From the NCBI RefSeq assembly GCF_001428105.1, contig NZ_LMSJ01000058.1, forward strand, positions 25,558 to 89,557: DNA of 64,000 nucleotides, in the 5' to 3' direction. The stretch is from Paenibacillus sp. Soil766 (GTDB lineage Bacteria; Bacillota; Bacilli; Paenibacillales; NBRC-103111). Of the stretch, positions 41,662 through 51,328 are shown one piece after another (the stretch's first letter is position 1; each line of letters starts with the position of its first letter). A program made the translations under genes and the position numbers. The notes under the pieces are model-generated. The model ran no database searches. It was given only the letters and a program-made list of their open reading frames with translations, and was not told where the DNA came from.

Positions 41662-43122
41662 CTAGTCTTGATGCGCATGAATCAAATCCATTTTTAGCTG
41701 CCACAAGGCAGCGCTCAAATTAACGCGATACACTTCAGGATTCAGCATCCGCAAATATTGCGGCCATACAGTCTGCATTTGCTCAGCATGGTAGTCACGA
41801 ATGCTTTCCAAGGTAGGAAGCTCATACACCAACTTCCCGCCTTCGAAAATCGGCTTCAACAACGGAACCGCCTCATAATTCTCAATATATTTGAACAGAT
41901 ACGGATGGATGGGGTCGAATAGCTTAATTCGCTGTCCTTCCCGAATATCCACCTCATCCTGCAAAGCCAAATAGTCCGCTTCCGCTTTACCCGTCGCCTT
42001 ATTCATAATCCGGTAGGCTTCCTTGAAGCCCGGATTCGTCACCTTCTCCGGGTTGCCCGAAATCTTAATGACCGGCACGAGCGTGCCGTCCTTCTCACGG
42101 GCAACAAGCTTATACACCCCGCCCAGCGCCGGCTGGTCGGCCGCTGTAATCAGCTGGGTGCCGATGCCCCAGCTGTCGATCTTAGCCCCCTGGGCTTTCA
42201 GCCCGGCGATGATGTGCTCATCCAAGTCATTGGATGCCACAATCTTCACCTCCGGAAAGCCCGCCTCATCCAGCAGGCGCCGCGCCTGCTGGGACAGATA
42301 CGCCAAATCGCCGCTGTCGAGGCGAATGGCGTTCAAGCGCTTGCCGCGGCTCGCGAGCTGCCGCGCCGTCGCAATCGCATTCGGCACGCCGCTGCGCAGC
42401 GTGTCGTAGGTGTCCACGAGCAGCGTGACCTGCTCGGGCAGGGCCTCGGCATACGCACGGAAGGCGTCCGCTTCCGTGTCGTGGGCCTGCACCCACGCGT
42501 GCGCGTGCGTGCCTTTGGTCGGGATGCCGAACAGCATCCCGGCTCTTAGGTTCGATGTCGCGTGGAACCCCGCGATATAGGCAGCTCTGGCGCCCCAGAT
42601 GGCGGCGTCAGCCTCCTGGGCGCGGCGTGTGCCGAACTCCAGCAGCACATCATGCGGAGCAACGCCTTTCATACGCGAGGCTTTGGTCGCGATGAGCGTC
42701 TGGAAGTTCACGAAGTTGAGTATCGCGGTCTCCACGAGCTGCGCCTCAAATATTTGACCGACCACGCGAACAAGCGGCACATTCGGGAAGACAAGCGTCC
42801 CCTCAGGAACGGCTTGAATATCGCCTTTGAAGGTAAAAGCACGAAGCGCATCAAGAAACTCTTCCTTGTAGTTCTCCTCTTGCTCACGTAAATAAGCAAT
42901 TTCCTCTTCTCCGAAATGCAGATTTTGCACATAATGAATCACTCGCTCCAGCCCCGCGAAGACCGCATATCCCCCATCAAATGGCAGCTTGCGGAAGTAC
43001 ACTTCAAACACAGCTTTCTCCGTATGTGTCCCCTGTAACCAGTGAGCGTACATCATATTAATTTGATATTTATCTGTGTGCAGCGTTAAGTTATTCATCG
43101 CATCCATCGTTTGCCAATTCAT
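41662..43122 (-). CDS. pncB: nicotinate phosphoribosyltransferase
   Basis: This 486-residue enzyme of NAD salvage converts nicotinate and PRPP to nicotinate mononucleotide. LHTDKYQINMMYAHW near the start, EFGTRRAQEADAAIWGARAAY in the middle, and LLVDTYDTLRSGVPNA plus IRLDSGDLAYLS are the family's conserved blocks. The start ATG 43122 has GGGGAGG nine bases upstream. The frame reaches back into pncA without a site. The middle of the gene (about 42090-42680) is clearly richer in G+C than its ends and neighbours. It follows pncA by 53 bases and shares its operon. Confidence 0.92.
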   Translation of the reverse strand: MNWQTMDAMNNLTLHTDKYQINMMYAHWLQGTHTEKAVFEVYFRKLPFDGGYAVFAGLERVIHYVQNLHFGEEEIAYLREQEENYKEEFLDALRAFTFKGDIQAVPEGTLVFPNVPLVRVVGQIFEAQLVETAILNFVNFQTLIATKASRMKGVAPHDVLLEFGTRRAQEADAAIWGARAAYIAGFHATSNLRAGMLFGIPTKGTHAHAWVQAHDTEADAFRAYAEALPEQVTLLVDTYDTLRSGVPNAIATARQLASRGKRLNAIRLDSGDLAYLSQQARRLLDEAGFPEVKIVASNDLDEHIIAGLKAQGAKIDSWGIGTQLITAADQPALGGVYKLVAREKDGTLVPVIKISGNPEKVTNPGFKEAYRIMNKATGKAEADYLALQDEVDIREGQRIKLFDPIHPYLFKYIENYEAVPLLKPIFEGGKLVYELPTLESIRDYHAEQMQTVWPQYLRMLNPEVYRVNLSAALWQLKMDLIHAHQD

Positions 43123-43175
43123 CTTGTTCATCCTCCCCATCCTACATCTATTCATCTTCCATATGATCATTTTAC

Positions 43176-43724
43176 TTAATTTTTCCAACCGCGAACAACT
43201 TTAGCCCCTAGTGTCTTTTCATAATGCCTTAGTGCCCATGCATGACCTTCCGCATCAAAGCTGGCAACCGCATCCTCATGTATCACAAGCGAGAAACCTT
43301 TATTATACGCATCGATCGCTGTATGCAAGACACAAATATCGGTACACACACCAGCCAGATGAAGCTCTTGAATCCCTTTAGCTCTAAGTTGCAGTTCAAG
43401 ATCCGTTCCGCAAAATGCGCTGTATCTCGTTTTATCCATCCAATAGATCGATTCCTTATGATAATCATACACATTTCTAAGTCGACCATAGAGTTCCCTG
43501 CCTTCCGTATCACGTAAATTGTGAGGTGGAAACAAGGCCGTCTCCGGATGGAAGGGATCTCCTTCTTCATGTAAATCAACAGCCATCACAACAAAGTCCC
43601 TCTCCGTAACAAAGCTTTGGGTCAACTCACACAGCCGAGCTTCTATCGCAATTGCTGGATCCCCGCAAGGCAGTTTCCCTACTACAAAATCCACCGTGTA
43701 ATCAATGAGAATAAAGGCTTTCAT
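43176..43724 (-). CDS. pncA: nicotinamidase (isochorismatase family)
   Basis: This 182-residue enzyme hydrolyses nicotinamide to nicotinate, the substrate of the adjacent pncB product. The catalytic triad is visible: Asp8 in ILIDYTVDF, Lys98 in MDKTRYSAF, and Cys131 in CTDICVLHTA. The metal ligands are Asp50 and His52 in AVDLH, and His59. ATG 43724 has AAGGAG eight bases upstream. Two in-frame GTG codons before it lie inside the ribosome site. The pncA-pncB order gives a complete two-step salvage route. Confidence 0.92.
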   Translation of the reverse strand: MKAFILIDYTVDFVVGKLPCGDPAIAIEARLCELTQSFVTERDFVVMAVDLHEEGDPFHPETALFPPHNLRDTEGRELYGRLRNVYDYHKESIYWMDKTRYSAFCGTDLELQLRAKGIQELHLAGVCTDICVLHTAIDAYNKGFSLVIHEDAVASFDAEGHAWALRHYEKTLGAKVVRGWKN

Positions 43725-43896
43725 GTCCACCACTCCTTATATTGTATATGTAATAATATTAAAACGACTTTATCAAAGGTTAAAAAGAGAAGCCTAACTG
43801 TATAACGACAGCTAAGGCACTGATCTTACAATTTGAAATATTTGATATAATCATTATGACATAATTAAATCAATATAACAATAGGCACTCCCACAA

Positions 43897-44217
43897 TTAT
43901 TGCGAATCTGGGTACAGATTGGCGTAATTAATGAGAATCGTCATAAAGCCTAGCGCAACGAAAGAGAAAAATGCCATGAAAGATAGGTGATACACATTAG
44001 GAAACACGATAAAAACGACACCACAGCCGACACAAACCCAGTTCTGCCACATATGCTTCCCCGTTTTCCCTAAAGCGAGCATCGAACTTACGAATTGCAG
44101 ACTTCCGAACAGTGCACAGGTGAAAAGCGCATTGGTTACATCTCCAAATCCAAACACCCAGGGAGTCATCAGAAACCAAAGACCCATGAGCGCTGACAAA
44201 CTATTTTTGAGATACAT
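43897..44217 (-). CDS. SPW repeat membrane protein
   Basis: This 106-residue protein has four hydrophobic helices. ALMGLWFLMTPWVFGF (about residues 9-24) is a clear SPW-type motif of PF03779, with the serine replaced by threonine. The second half (VCVGCGVVFIVFPNVYHLS) is a degenerate copy of the two-helix unit. The function is unknown. ATG 44217 has AGGAGG ten bases upstream. The GTG at 44226 is too close to that site. Confidence 0.8.
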   Translation of the reverse strand: MYLKNSLSALMGLWFLMTPWVFGFGDVTNALFTCALFGSLQFVSSMLALGKTGKHMWQNWVCVGCGVVFIVFPNVYHLSFMAFFSFVALGFMTILINYANLYPDSQ

Positions 44218-44284
44218 ACCGATCACACCTCCTACATGCGGGATGTTCTAGTATATGCAAACGCTTACAGTAACGTGTTAGTTG

Positions 44285-44324
44285 AAAAGCCTTCAGATCA
44301 CCATAATCGGCAACTGAAGGCTTC
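44285..44324 (-). terminator. terminator of the DUF4163 gene
   Basis: AGCCTTCAG pairs with CTGAAGGCT, and four T follow on the minus strand. Confidence 0.78.
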
Positions 44325-44354
44325 TATTTCCTTATTATTCATGAATTTCATCGA

Positions 44355-45470
44355 TTATTGCGCAATATGAATGCCTGTCGAATCAATTGTCACTTCGGCC
44401 TTTAGGATGTCTGACACGAATTTAGTTGGCACATAAAGGGAATCGTTCAAAATGACCGGAGCCGCTCCTAGCGCAACTGGCGCCATTTTGGCAAAGAAAT
44501 AACTGTCTTTCCCCACACTCACACTTGTCCACTGCGCACCTTTCGAAAGTTCAGCTGTATACGTATCTTGATTCCATTTCACGGTGTAACCCAAACCTTC
44601 TGCTACTTTACGGAAAGGAACGAGTGAATAGCCATCTGCATTTTGTTCGACGTCACTCGTCGTCAATTCCACCTTCACTTTGTCGGTACCAGGCAGTGGT
44701 GTAGGATTCGGTTTAATGATCAGATCAGCAGGCAAGCTGAAACGGAATTCTGGACTCCCAGCAACACCAGCTGCAATTGCATATTTCGGGAACACAACAA
44801 CCGCTTCCCCTTTTTCTACAAAAAATCCTTGTTCCGAGGAAATCCCTTTAAATTGATCTTTAAAGAAATATTGCGGGTCTTCGTCCATTTTGGCAATGAC
44901 ACCTGCATCAATCGTTGCCTTGTAGTCTGCACCAAGCAGATCCTGCAGCGTTACACGTTGAGCTGCTGCCGCATTCAGTACATTATAGGTATCCACTCTC
45001 GGCATCCCCGTACCGCCTGTTTCTCCATATGTAGTAACTGTAAGGGAAACAACTCCTGAAGGATGAGCAGTGCCATCGGATTTCAATGTATAGATAATCG
45101 TAAGACCATAAGGACGGTACGTATATCCGTTATCTTTGGCTGCTGCAGCAGCCTTCGCAGCATCCTTTTCCCAGCTTGCTATATCTTTGTTCGCCTGTGA
45201 GAGAATAATGTCATTCAGTTCGTCTTGGTATTTCGTATCCAGCATTCCCGTCAACTGAGGAACTTTGATGTTGGTCGTTAGGTCTGTGCTTTTGGACGTA
45301 AGGACTATTTCTTTAATGACAACTGGTACTGATGCTGTAGTTGCAGCAATGGTAACTGCGGTATCTGCTGAAGCAACGCTCGCAACTGGCAATATCGAAG
45401 CACTCACACCTACTACTACTACACAACCAACAACACCCATTTTCAACATAGTCCACGTATTCTTTTTCAT
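44355..45470 (-). CDS. exported DUF4163/DUF3298 protein with copper-amine-oxidase-like N1 domain
   Basis: This 371-residue protein begins with a signal peptide (MKKNTWTMLK, hydrophobic core VVGCVVVVGVSASILPVASVASA). The first domain (about residues 60-160) looks like DUF4163 (LTIIYTLKSDGTAHPSGVVSL), followed by a DUF3298-like part (TLQDLLGADY to FRFSLP, about 175-255). The same pair is found in RsiV and PdaC-type proteins that handle lysozyme or peptidoglycan. A Cu_amine_oxidN1-like domain ends the protein. It is probably attached to or near the cell wall. AAGGAG lies 12 bases before the ATG. A perfect inverted repeat lies directly upstream. Confidence 0.8.
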   Translation of the reverse strand: MKKNTWTMLKMGVVGCVVVVGVSASILPVASVASADTAVTIAATTASVPVVIKEIVLTSKSTDLTTNIKVPQLTGMLDTKYQDELNDIILSQANKDIASWEKDAAKAAAAAKDNGYTYRPYGLTIIYTLKSDGTAHPSGVVSLTVTTYGETGGTGMPRVDTYNVLNAAAAQRVTLQDLLGADYKATIDAGVIAKMDEDPQYFFKDQFKGISSEQGFFVEKGEAVVVFPKYAIAAGVAGSPEFRFSLPADLIIKPNPTPLPGTDKVKVELTTSDVEQNADGYSLVPFRKVAEGLGYTVKWNQDTYTAELSKGAQWTSVSVGKDSYFFAKMAPVALGAAPVILNDSLYVPTKFVSDILKAEVTIDSTGIHIAQ

Positions 45471-45489
45471 TACCTAATCACTCCTTCTA

Positions 45490-45532
45490 AGTTATCGTGA
45501 TGTGATCTCTTGTTCTAACCTTCACGATAACT
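45490..45532. promoter_or_regulatory. perfect 11-base inverted repeat before the DUF4163 gene
   Basis: AGTTATCGTGA and TCACGATAACT are separated by 21 bases and lie just upstream of the ribosome site of the gene ending at 45470. There is no T run, so it is more likely an operator or a leader RNA stem than a terminator. Confidence 0.5.
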
Positions 45533-45537
45533 AGACG

Positions 45538-45564
45538 GATCAGCTTTCGGAAAAGTCTGATCCT
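45538..45564 (-). repeat. inverted repeat after the chemoreceptor gene
   Basis: GGATCAG pairs with CTGATCC around an 11-to-13-base loop, between the 3' end of the chemoreceptor gene (45583) and the previous repeat. The minus strand has no good T run after it, so a terminator role is weak. Confidence 0.4.
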
Positions 45565-45582
45565 AGAGTAATTTTTTTAAAA

Positions 45583-47295
45583 TTAATTTAACGAAAGTCG
45601 GAAAGTGCCTACCACGTGATTCAAATCCGTTGCAATACCGGCAAGGTTTTTGGCAGACGACGTTATCTCTTCAGCTGATGCCAACTGTTCTTGAGTTACT
45701 GCAGCGACAGATTGTGCTGTACCCGAGGTTTGCTGCGCTACAAAACCAACTTGAGCAACGGTAGCTGCTACTTCTTCCGAGCTTGCTGCCATCTGCTCTG
45801 CAGCTGCCGCTGTTTCTTGAATTTTACCCGCTACTTCTTGAGAGGCTTGTACGATTTGACTGAATGCTTTCTCTGCAATGCTAACCTCATGCATACCTTC
45901 CTGCACTTCTGTTCTTCCATTGTTCATGACCCCAACTGCCCGAGCGGAGTCTCGTTGTATCGACGTAATAAGCTCTGAAATCTCACGAACGGAATCATCG
46001 GTTTGGGAAGACAGCTTACGAACCTCGCCCGCAACAACGGCGAAGCCCTTTCCGCTTTCGCCAGCACGAGCAGCTTCAATTGCCGCATTCAGCGCAAGCA
46101 AATTCGTTTGTGAGGCAATATTCCCAATTAAGGTGGAAATCTGACCGATGCTTTGGGAATGCTTCTCAAGCTCTTGAATCACCTGATTCGCTGCATCAAC
46201 CGATGTGCTCACGGCCTGCATTTTATTTACGACACGCTCCATGGCATGTGTGCCTTGCTCCGCAATGTTCGTAGCCGTCATAGATAAATCCGATACATCA
46301 GCAGTTGTTTCTGCAATACGGGAAATTCCTGCCGCCATTTCTTCCATCGCTCTCCCACATTCCGCAGAGCTTTGAGCTTGTGCATCCGCACCATTAGCAA
46401 AGTCCTGCACCGAAACTGCGACATGCTGCGAAGCTGAGCTATTCTGTTCCGAGCTGGAAAAAAGTTGTTGAGATGAGGCCGCAACACTAGTTGAGGCTAG
46501 CATCATTTGCTCTACGGAATGGCGCAGATGATTCACCATTTGGTTAACGGCCCCGATGAGATTGCCAATTTCGTCTTTATTTTTCACAACAATCGGTTCA
46601 ATGGTTAGGTCACCTTTGGAGATACGAATCAAAGCCTCTGATGCTTTTCGAACAGGATTTGAAATGTTACTTACCATGAAGTAACAAGTCAAAATCATAA
46701 ATACGAGCATAACTGCCAATGTAATAAACGACAATTGAACACTAAGTTTGTATTCACTCGCGCTGTCTAGTACCGCTTGCTGACCGCCTTCTTGGTTGTA
46801 TGTAACCAAATCCGCCATCGATTTCTGTGCCTTGCCGAATGCTACGGACAGCGCTTGAAGACTCTCTGCCGCTTCCTTCACTTTACTTGGATCATTTGCT
46901 GTCTGTTTATTTGCCAAGAAGGCTGATTTAAATTCATCCCAGTTCTGGGTAAGCAGTTGCAAATGTGTCCCTTCTTCTTCACTCGACACAGAATCCTTAT
47001 ATTCTCCTAACAATTTGTCGATTTCTGTAATCGTTGCTACAATACCATTGTCAATAGCCTCATGCTTTTTCACGTCAGGCTCTATTTTCTTCTGATAGTA
47101 CAGCGTTAGTAAATGTTCTGAGTTATAATGAACTTCCTCCATATTTTGAATCCCCATCATCCAGTTGTTTGCTAGACTATTATTCATGTCCTTTAACGCG
47201 CCCATACGTGCTATAGCTGTCCAGCTCATTCCCACAACCATCAAGAAGATGATCGCAAATACCGCAATAAATTTCGTCCGTACTGTCATCTGCAT
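45583..47295 (-). CDS. methyl-accepting chemotaxis protein (4HB sensor)
   Basis: This 570-residue chemoreceptor has a first transmembrane helix at about residues 9-28. A helical external domain of about 160 residues (4HB_MCP type) is followed by a second transmembrane helix (LSFITLAVMLVFMILTCYFMV). A HAMP domain and a long cytoplasmic coiled coil come next. The kinase-contact hairpin is near LLALNAAIEAARAGESGKGFAVVAGEVRKLS (region centred about residue 405). It should pass a signal to CheA/CheW and the flagella. ATG 47295 is chosen because GGGGG lies eight bases before it. The ATG at 47310 has none. It is divergent from the hybrid kinase gene. Confidence 0.92.
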   Translation of the reverse strand: MQMTVRTKFIAVFAIIFLMVVGMSWTAIARMGALKDMNNSLANNWMMGIQNMEEVHYNSEHLLTLYYQKKIEPDVKKHEAIDNGIVATITEIDKLLGEYKDSVSSEEEGTHLQLLTQNWDEFKSAFLANKQTANDPSKVKEAAESLQALSVAFGKAQKSMADLVTYNQEGGQQAVLDSASEYKLSVQLSFITLAVMLVFMILTCYFMVSNISNPVRKASEALIRISKGDLTIEPIVVKNKDEIGNLIGAVNQMVNHLRHSVEQMMLASTSVAASSQQLFSSSEQNSSASQHVAVSVQDFANGADAQAQSSAECGRAMEEMAAGISRIAETTADVSDLSMTATNIAEQGTHAMERVVNKMQAVSTSVDAANQVIQELEKHSQSIGQISTLIGNIASQTNLLALNAAIEAARAGESGKGFAVVAGEVRKLSSQTDDSVREISELITSIQRDSARAVGVMNNGRTEVQEGMHEVSIAEKAFSQIVQASQEVAGKIQETAAAAEQMAASSEEVAATVAQVGFVAQQTSGTAQSVAAVTQEQLASAEEITSSAKNLAGIATDLNHVVGTFRLSLN

Positions 47296-47453
47296 TCCTA
47301 AATCCCCCATTTAAATAAACTAATTTGCACAAATGTGTATACGTAATTGATCTGTTGGATATATCATAAATTGAAATCATTAAATTTGTTCCACTCTAAT
47401 CATGATGAAACTATGAGATTATCTAACAATTACATGGTTTTTGGAGGAAAAAA

Positions 47454-50400
47454 ATGTCATCATCCTTGCGTTTTAAACTCGTCGCCTGGCTCGTTCTCAT
47501 CACCTCAATCTCACTTGCTGTCGTAGGGATTACCAACTATACACTCTCTCGCAATAAACTGTTACAGCAGATGAATGAGCAATCCTTGAACACCGTATCG
47601 AATTCTGCACGGAATATGTATGACTACTTGTCCATCCGTTTAGCAGAGATTGAGCTCATTAGTCGAGTAAGTATTATGAAACAAGGCACACAAGCGGAAC
47701 GTTTAAATTTCCTTGCCCATGAATTAAAATCGGATGGAAATCAATATTACAGCATGGGTATTATTGATTTGGCAGGTACCCTTCATTTTACTACGGGGAG
47801 TACACTTTCCATTTCGAAAGAGCCCCGATTCCAGGAGGCGCTGAAGGGGAAAAGCTATATTTCTGACCCCTATATAAGCAGAATAAGGGGCTTCTACGTG
47901 ATCTCTATCACGGCTCCTATCTTTGATGATCAACATAATGTGATTAGTATCGTCAATGCTTCACTCGAAGCTGCACCCATGTTTCAAAAACATTTGCTTG
48001 CTCCGCTCGACAATGGTGAATTACTAATCATTAATCGTGATGGTCTCGCCCTCTATGCTACCGATGTGCCGACCATTTTGAAGTTGAATATTTTTACTGA
48101 ATATCCCGAGCTTGGACCTGATTTTCGAAAAGCATTACGAGAAGGCAACGGCTTCATTGACGAATCCATTATAACGGGTAACAAGACAAGGTGGTTCTAT
48201 GCGCGAATCCCTGAATTAGACTGGTTTCTCAGCTATTCCATACCCATCAGGGCCATTGAAGCTCCCACTAGTCCTCTCCTTTGGTCAACCGTGGGGATCA
48301 TTCTGATGACAGTACTCGTCATATTTTTCCTGATTCATCTCACAACGAACCATCTGATTATCAAAAGGATTAAACAAATCCTCCAAGTAACAGAAGCAGT
48401 TGCTGCTGGTGATTTCCACACGAAACCTATCGTGTTCCAAAGTAAAGATGAATTAGGTGCCCTCGCCTTATCCGTAAACGGCATGATGGAGAATATCCGC
48501 GAGCTTTTCGAGCCGTTCGAAGCTTTTATTCGTCATAATGAATACGCCATGATCGTGATGGACCCGAACTTTATGATTAACCATCTCAACGGCAGAGCTA
48601 CGCAGATGCTTGGGTATTCTATGGCAGACGTACATAAAATCGCTACTCCCTTAATCTGGTTAGATCAAAATCAATTGAATGAACGAGCAGCGCAGTATTC
48701 TTCCGAGCTAGGCGAGACCATTCCCCCAGATTGTACAACGCTTGTGATTCGTTCCTTGCGCCATCTGAAAGAGGATTTAGAGTGGACCTGGTATCACAAA
48801 GACGGGACCAGGATCTATGTGCAAACGAGTGTTAGCTGCATTACGCATCCGGATGGTGATTTAAAGGGATACGTCTTAATTGCACGCGACATCAGTGACA
48901 TCATAGCAAGTAATGAGACGAAAGAAAGGCTGTTCACGATTGTGGAGAGCGCGCGTGACGCCATTCTCACCTTCGATCAAGAGGGTAACATCTTCTATAT
49001 TAATCCAGCTGGCATCCACTCGATGGGATTAGCTGGAAGCGATTATGGACAAGCACATTTTCATGAGTTTGTTGACCTCTTGAATGACATTAATTTTGAG
49101 GAAGGGCTTCTAACTGCAATCCGAGATGGCTTCTGGGAATTCGAAGCGGAAGTCATGACCAAGAATCAACAACGCATCATCGCGTCAATTATCATCGTCC
49201 CTCATTTCCCTCTCGATAATGGCGAGATGTATTTCTCTGCGATTACGAGGGATATCACGGATCAAGTCCAGGCTAAGGAGCAGCTTATCCTTGCTAAACA
49301 GGAGGCGGATGATGCCAATTTGGCTAAGGGTGTTTTCCTTGCTCGCATGAGCCACGAAATACGTACACCTCTGAATGGGATCGTTGGACTTTCCTACTTG
49401 CTTGAGAGAACAGCTATGACCGAACTACAAATGGATTACGTACGCAAAATCTCCCGCTCTTCCCAGTCGCTTTCACATATTATCAACGATATTCTTGATT
49501 TTTCTAAACTGGAAGTCGATAAGCTTGTCATTGAACATCACCCTTTTCAGCTAGATGAAACCATCGATCGTGTGTGCGAAACGCTAAGTGTGCCGCTAGG
49601 TCATAAGCCTGTGGATTTCATTTGCGATATAGCTGACCATGTGCCTGGTGTACTGATCGGCGATTCCTTGCGACTCTATCAGGTACTTCTGAATCTCTCC
49701 AGCAATGCGATTAAATTCACAGAGCAAGGGACCGTCACACTTCATGTTCAAGTAGATCAGATGCATGAGAATGAGGTTACTCTTCGATTCAGCATCACGG
49801 ATACGGGAATCGGGATGGACGAGAAACAGTTGGCCAATTTATTCCAACCTTTTATCCAAGGTGACGAGGTGACGAGCCGCAAATATGGAGGAACAGGGCT
49901 TGGACTTGTTATTTCCAAAAATATTATCGAAAATATGGGCGGTTCGATCTCTGTCTCCAGTACGCAAGGTACAGGTAGTGAATTTCTGGTCCTTCTCACC
50001 TTCACGCTCTACTTGCCAAGCAGCAAAGCGCTACCGCCATTGCCGCTCGCTATGCTCGTCGTAGAAGACCATCCGACGCTCAATAGGGTGCTTGTTCAAA
50101 GCCTCCAGACCATGTGCAACGATGCTGCTGGTGTGCATTCGTGGAAGGAAGCCCTCCGGGTCATTGATCACATTCCGCTTGACTTCCTTCTGCTGGATAT
50201 GGAAGCCGATGATATGTATGGGGAAGATGTGTGGTTAAGCATGTTGGCCGCTTGTCAACAACGAGGGATTCGAACGATTATTTACACTTCATTATCAGGA
50301 AGAGACGCACTCGAACAGCTTCCTGCTGAAGCTTCACCTGATGCCATTCTGGTTAAACCGATCTCTCGAAGTCATTTGTACAGAACGCTAGTTTCACTGC

Positions 50401-51245
50401 ATGCTGAACGGGACATGGATCCTTCACAAATGACCAAGACAATTGCGAACGATACGGAGAAGGACTCCACGCTCCTCCATCTAGGTTTCGGCGAGGCACC
50501 GCTCCGCATACTGATTGTGGAGGATAATGAGATTAACCAAACGGTTGCGCGCTCTCTGCTGGAAAGCATGATGAACTGTCGCATTCAAATGGCTGGTAAC
50601 GGATTCGAGGCATTGCATGACTTGGAGAATTATTCGTTTGATTTAATTCTCATGGATATTCACTTGCCCGAGCTCGATGGCATCGAAACGACTAAACGCA
50701 TTCGTCTCGAGCCGAAGTGGGCACATATCCCGATCATTGCCTTGACAGCGGATTCAACACTCGACAATCGATTGGCCTGTATGGATGCGGGTATGAGTGA
50801 AATGATCTCCAAGCCCATCATCCCTGATCGGTTGAGAGCTGCTATTAAATCTACACTTCATCTGCAAGTGGATAATCAGGCAACGCCTGGACTCAATATC
50901 GGCGAAGCACTCGAACGCATGGGCGGAAAAATGGACATTTATCGTGAAATGCTGCGAAAATATCAAGACCAAACAACACCGCTGATTGCGCAATTGAAAG
51001 GCGTCATCGACACAGGTAACTTAGTGGAGGCTCTTCGCTTGCTTCATGGGATACGCGGTTCTTCCAGTAACCTTTCGGCTAATCGCGTGTTTGCCGCGGC
51101 AAGCGAGTTGGAGGATTTTGTGAAGAACCAAGAGAAGCTGCAAGAAGCAGATCGAGATCTCACTGATGTCTTCCATTTGATTCAAATCTTAGAGTTCGAG
51201 CTGCAGTTCGTATATCATTCGATCCAAAAATTGCTGCTTGATTGA
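47454..51245 (+). CDS. hybrid sensor histidine kinase with two receiver domains and HPt
   Basis: This 1263-residue phosphorelay protein begins with a transmembrane helix (about 8-28) and a dCache-type external sensor (about 33-270). A second transmembrane helix (about 278-298) leads to HAMP (to about 352) and two PAS domains (about 360-480 and 490-605). HisKA has the phospho-accepting His634 in MSHEIRTPLNG. HATPase_c shows N751 and DTGIGM. Receiver 1 has Asp915 (LLLDM) and Lys968. Receiver 2 has Asp1068 (LMDIH) and Lys1120. An HPt ends the protein with His1198 in LLHGIRGSSSN. All phosphotransfer residues are present. GGAGG precedes the ATG. No response regulator gene lies beside it, so the output partner is elsewhere. 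Confidence 0.93.
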   Translation: MSSSLRFKLVAWLVLITSISLAVVGITNYTLSRNKLLQQMNEQSLNTVSNSARNMYDYLSIRLAEIELISRVSIMKQGTQAERLNFLAHELKSDGNQYYSMGIIDLAGTLHFTTGSTLSISKEPRFQEALKGKSYISDPYISRIRGFYVISITAPIFDDQHNVISIVNASLEAAPMFQKHLLAPLDNGELLIINRDGLALYATDVPTILKLNIFTEYPELGPDFRKALREGNGFIDESIITGNKTRWFYARIPELDWFLSYSIPIRAIEAPTSPLLWSTVGIILMTVLVIFFLIHLTTNHLIIKRIKQILQVTEAVAAGDFHTKPIVFQSKDELGALALSVNGMMENIRELFEPFEAFIRHNEYAMIVMDPNFMINHLNGRATQMLGYSMADVHKIATPLIWLDQNQLNERAAQYSSELGETIPPDCTTLVIRSLRHLKEDLEWTWYHKDGTRIYVQTSVSCITHPDGDLKGYVLIARDISDIIASNETKERLFTIVESARDAILTFDQEGNIFYINPAGIHSMGLAGSDYGQAHFHEFVDLLNDINFEEGLLTAIRDGFWEFEAEVMTKNQQRIIASIIIVPHFPLDNGEMYFSAITRDITDQVQAKEQLILAKQEADDANLAKGVFLARMSHEIRTPLNGIVGLSYLLERTAMTELQMDYVRKISRSSQSLSHIINDILDFSKLEVDKLVIEHHPFQLDETIDRVCETLSVPLGHKPVDFICDIADHVPGVLIGDSLRLYQVLLNLSSNAIKFTEQGTVTLHVQVDQMHENEVTLRFSITDTGIGMDEKQLANLFQPFIQGDEVTSRKYGGTGLGLVISKNIIENMGGSISVSSTQGTGSEFLVLLTFTLYLPSSKALPPLPLAMLVVEDHPTLNRVLVQSLQTMCNDAAGVHSWKEALRVIDHIPLDFLLLDMEADDMYGEDVWLSMLAACQQRGIRTIIYTSLSGRDALEQLPAEASPDAILVKPISRSHLYRTLVSLHAERDMDPSQMTKTIANDTEKDSTLLHLGFGEAPLRILIVEDNEINQTVARSLLESMMNCRIQMAGNGFEALHDLENYSFDLILMDIHLPELDGIETTKRIRLEPKWAHIPIIALTADSTLDNRLACMDAGMSEMISKPIIPDRLRAAIKSTLHLQVDNQATPGLNIGEALERMGGKMDIYREMLRKYQDQTTPLIAQLKGVIDTGNLVEALRLLHGIRGSSSNLSANRVFAAASELEDFVKNQEKLQEADRDLTDVFHLIQILEFELQFVYHSIQKLLLD

Positions 51246-51277
51246 AAAAAACATGAATTTATGTCACTATATGCGTA

Positions 51278-51298
51278 TACTCCATCTTGATGGAGTGT
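51278..51298. repeat. short hairpin between the kinase and trhO
   Basis: ACTCCATC and GATGGAGT form an 8-base stem with a 2-base loop, flanked by GTATA / TATAC words. There is no long T run. It may be a weak terminator or a leader element of trhO. Confidence 0.4.
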
Positions 51299-51328
51299 GT
51301 CATTTTATACGTATAGGTGGTTATTGTT

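Noticed and set aside
42214..42549. Several open frames on both strands in the middle of pncB
   Set aside because: They are a by-product of the high G+C content there. The pncB frame has the conserved NAPRT motifs.
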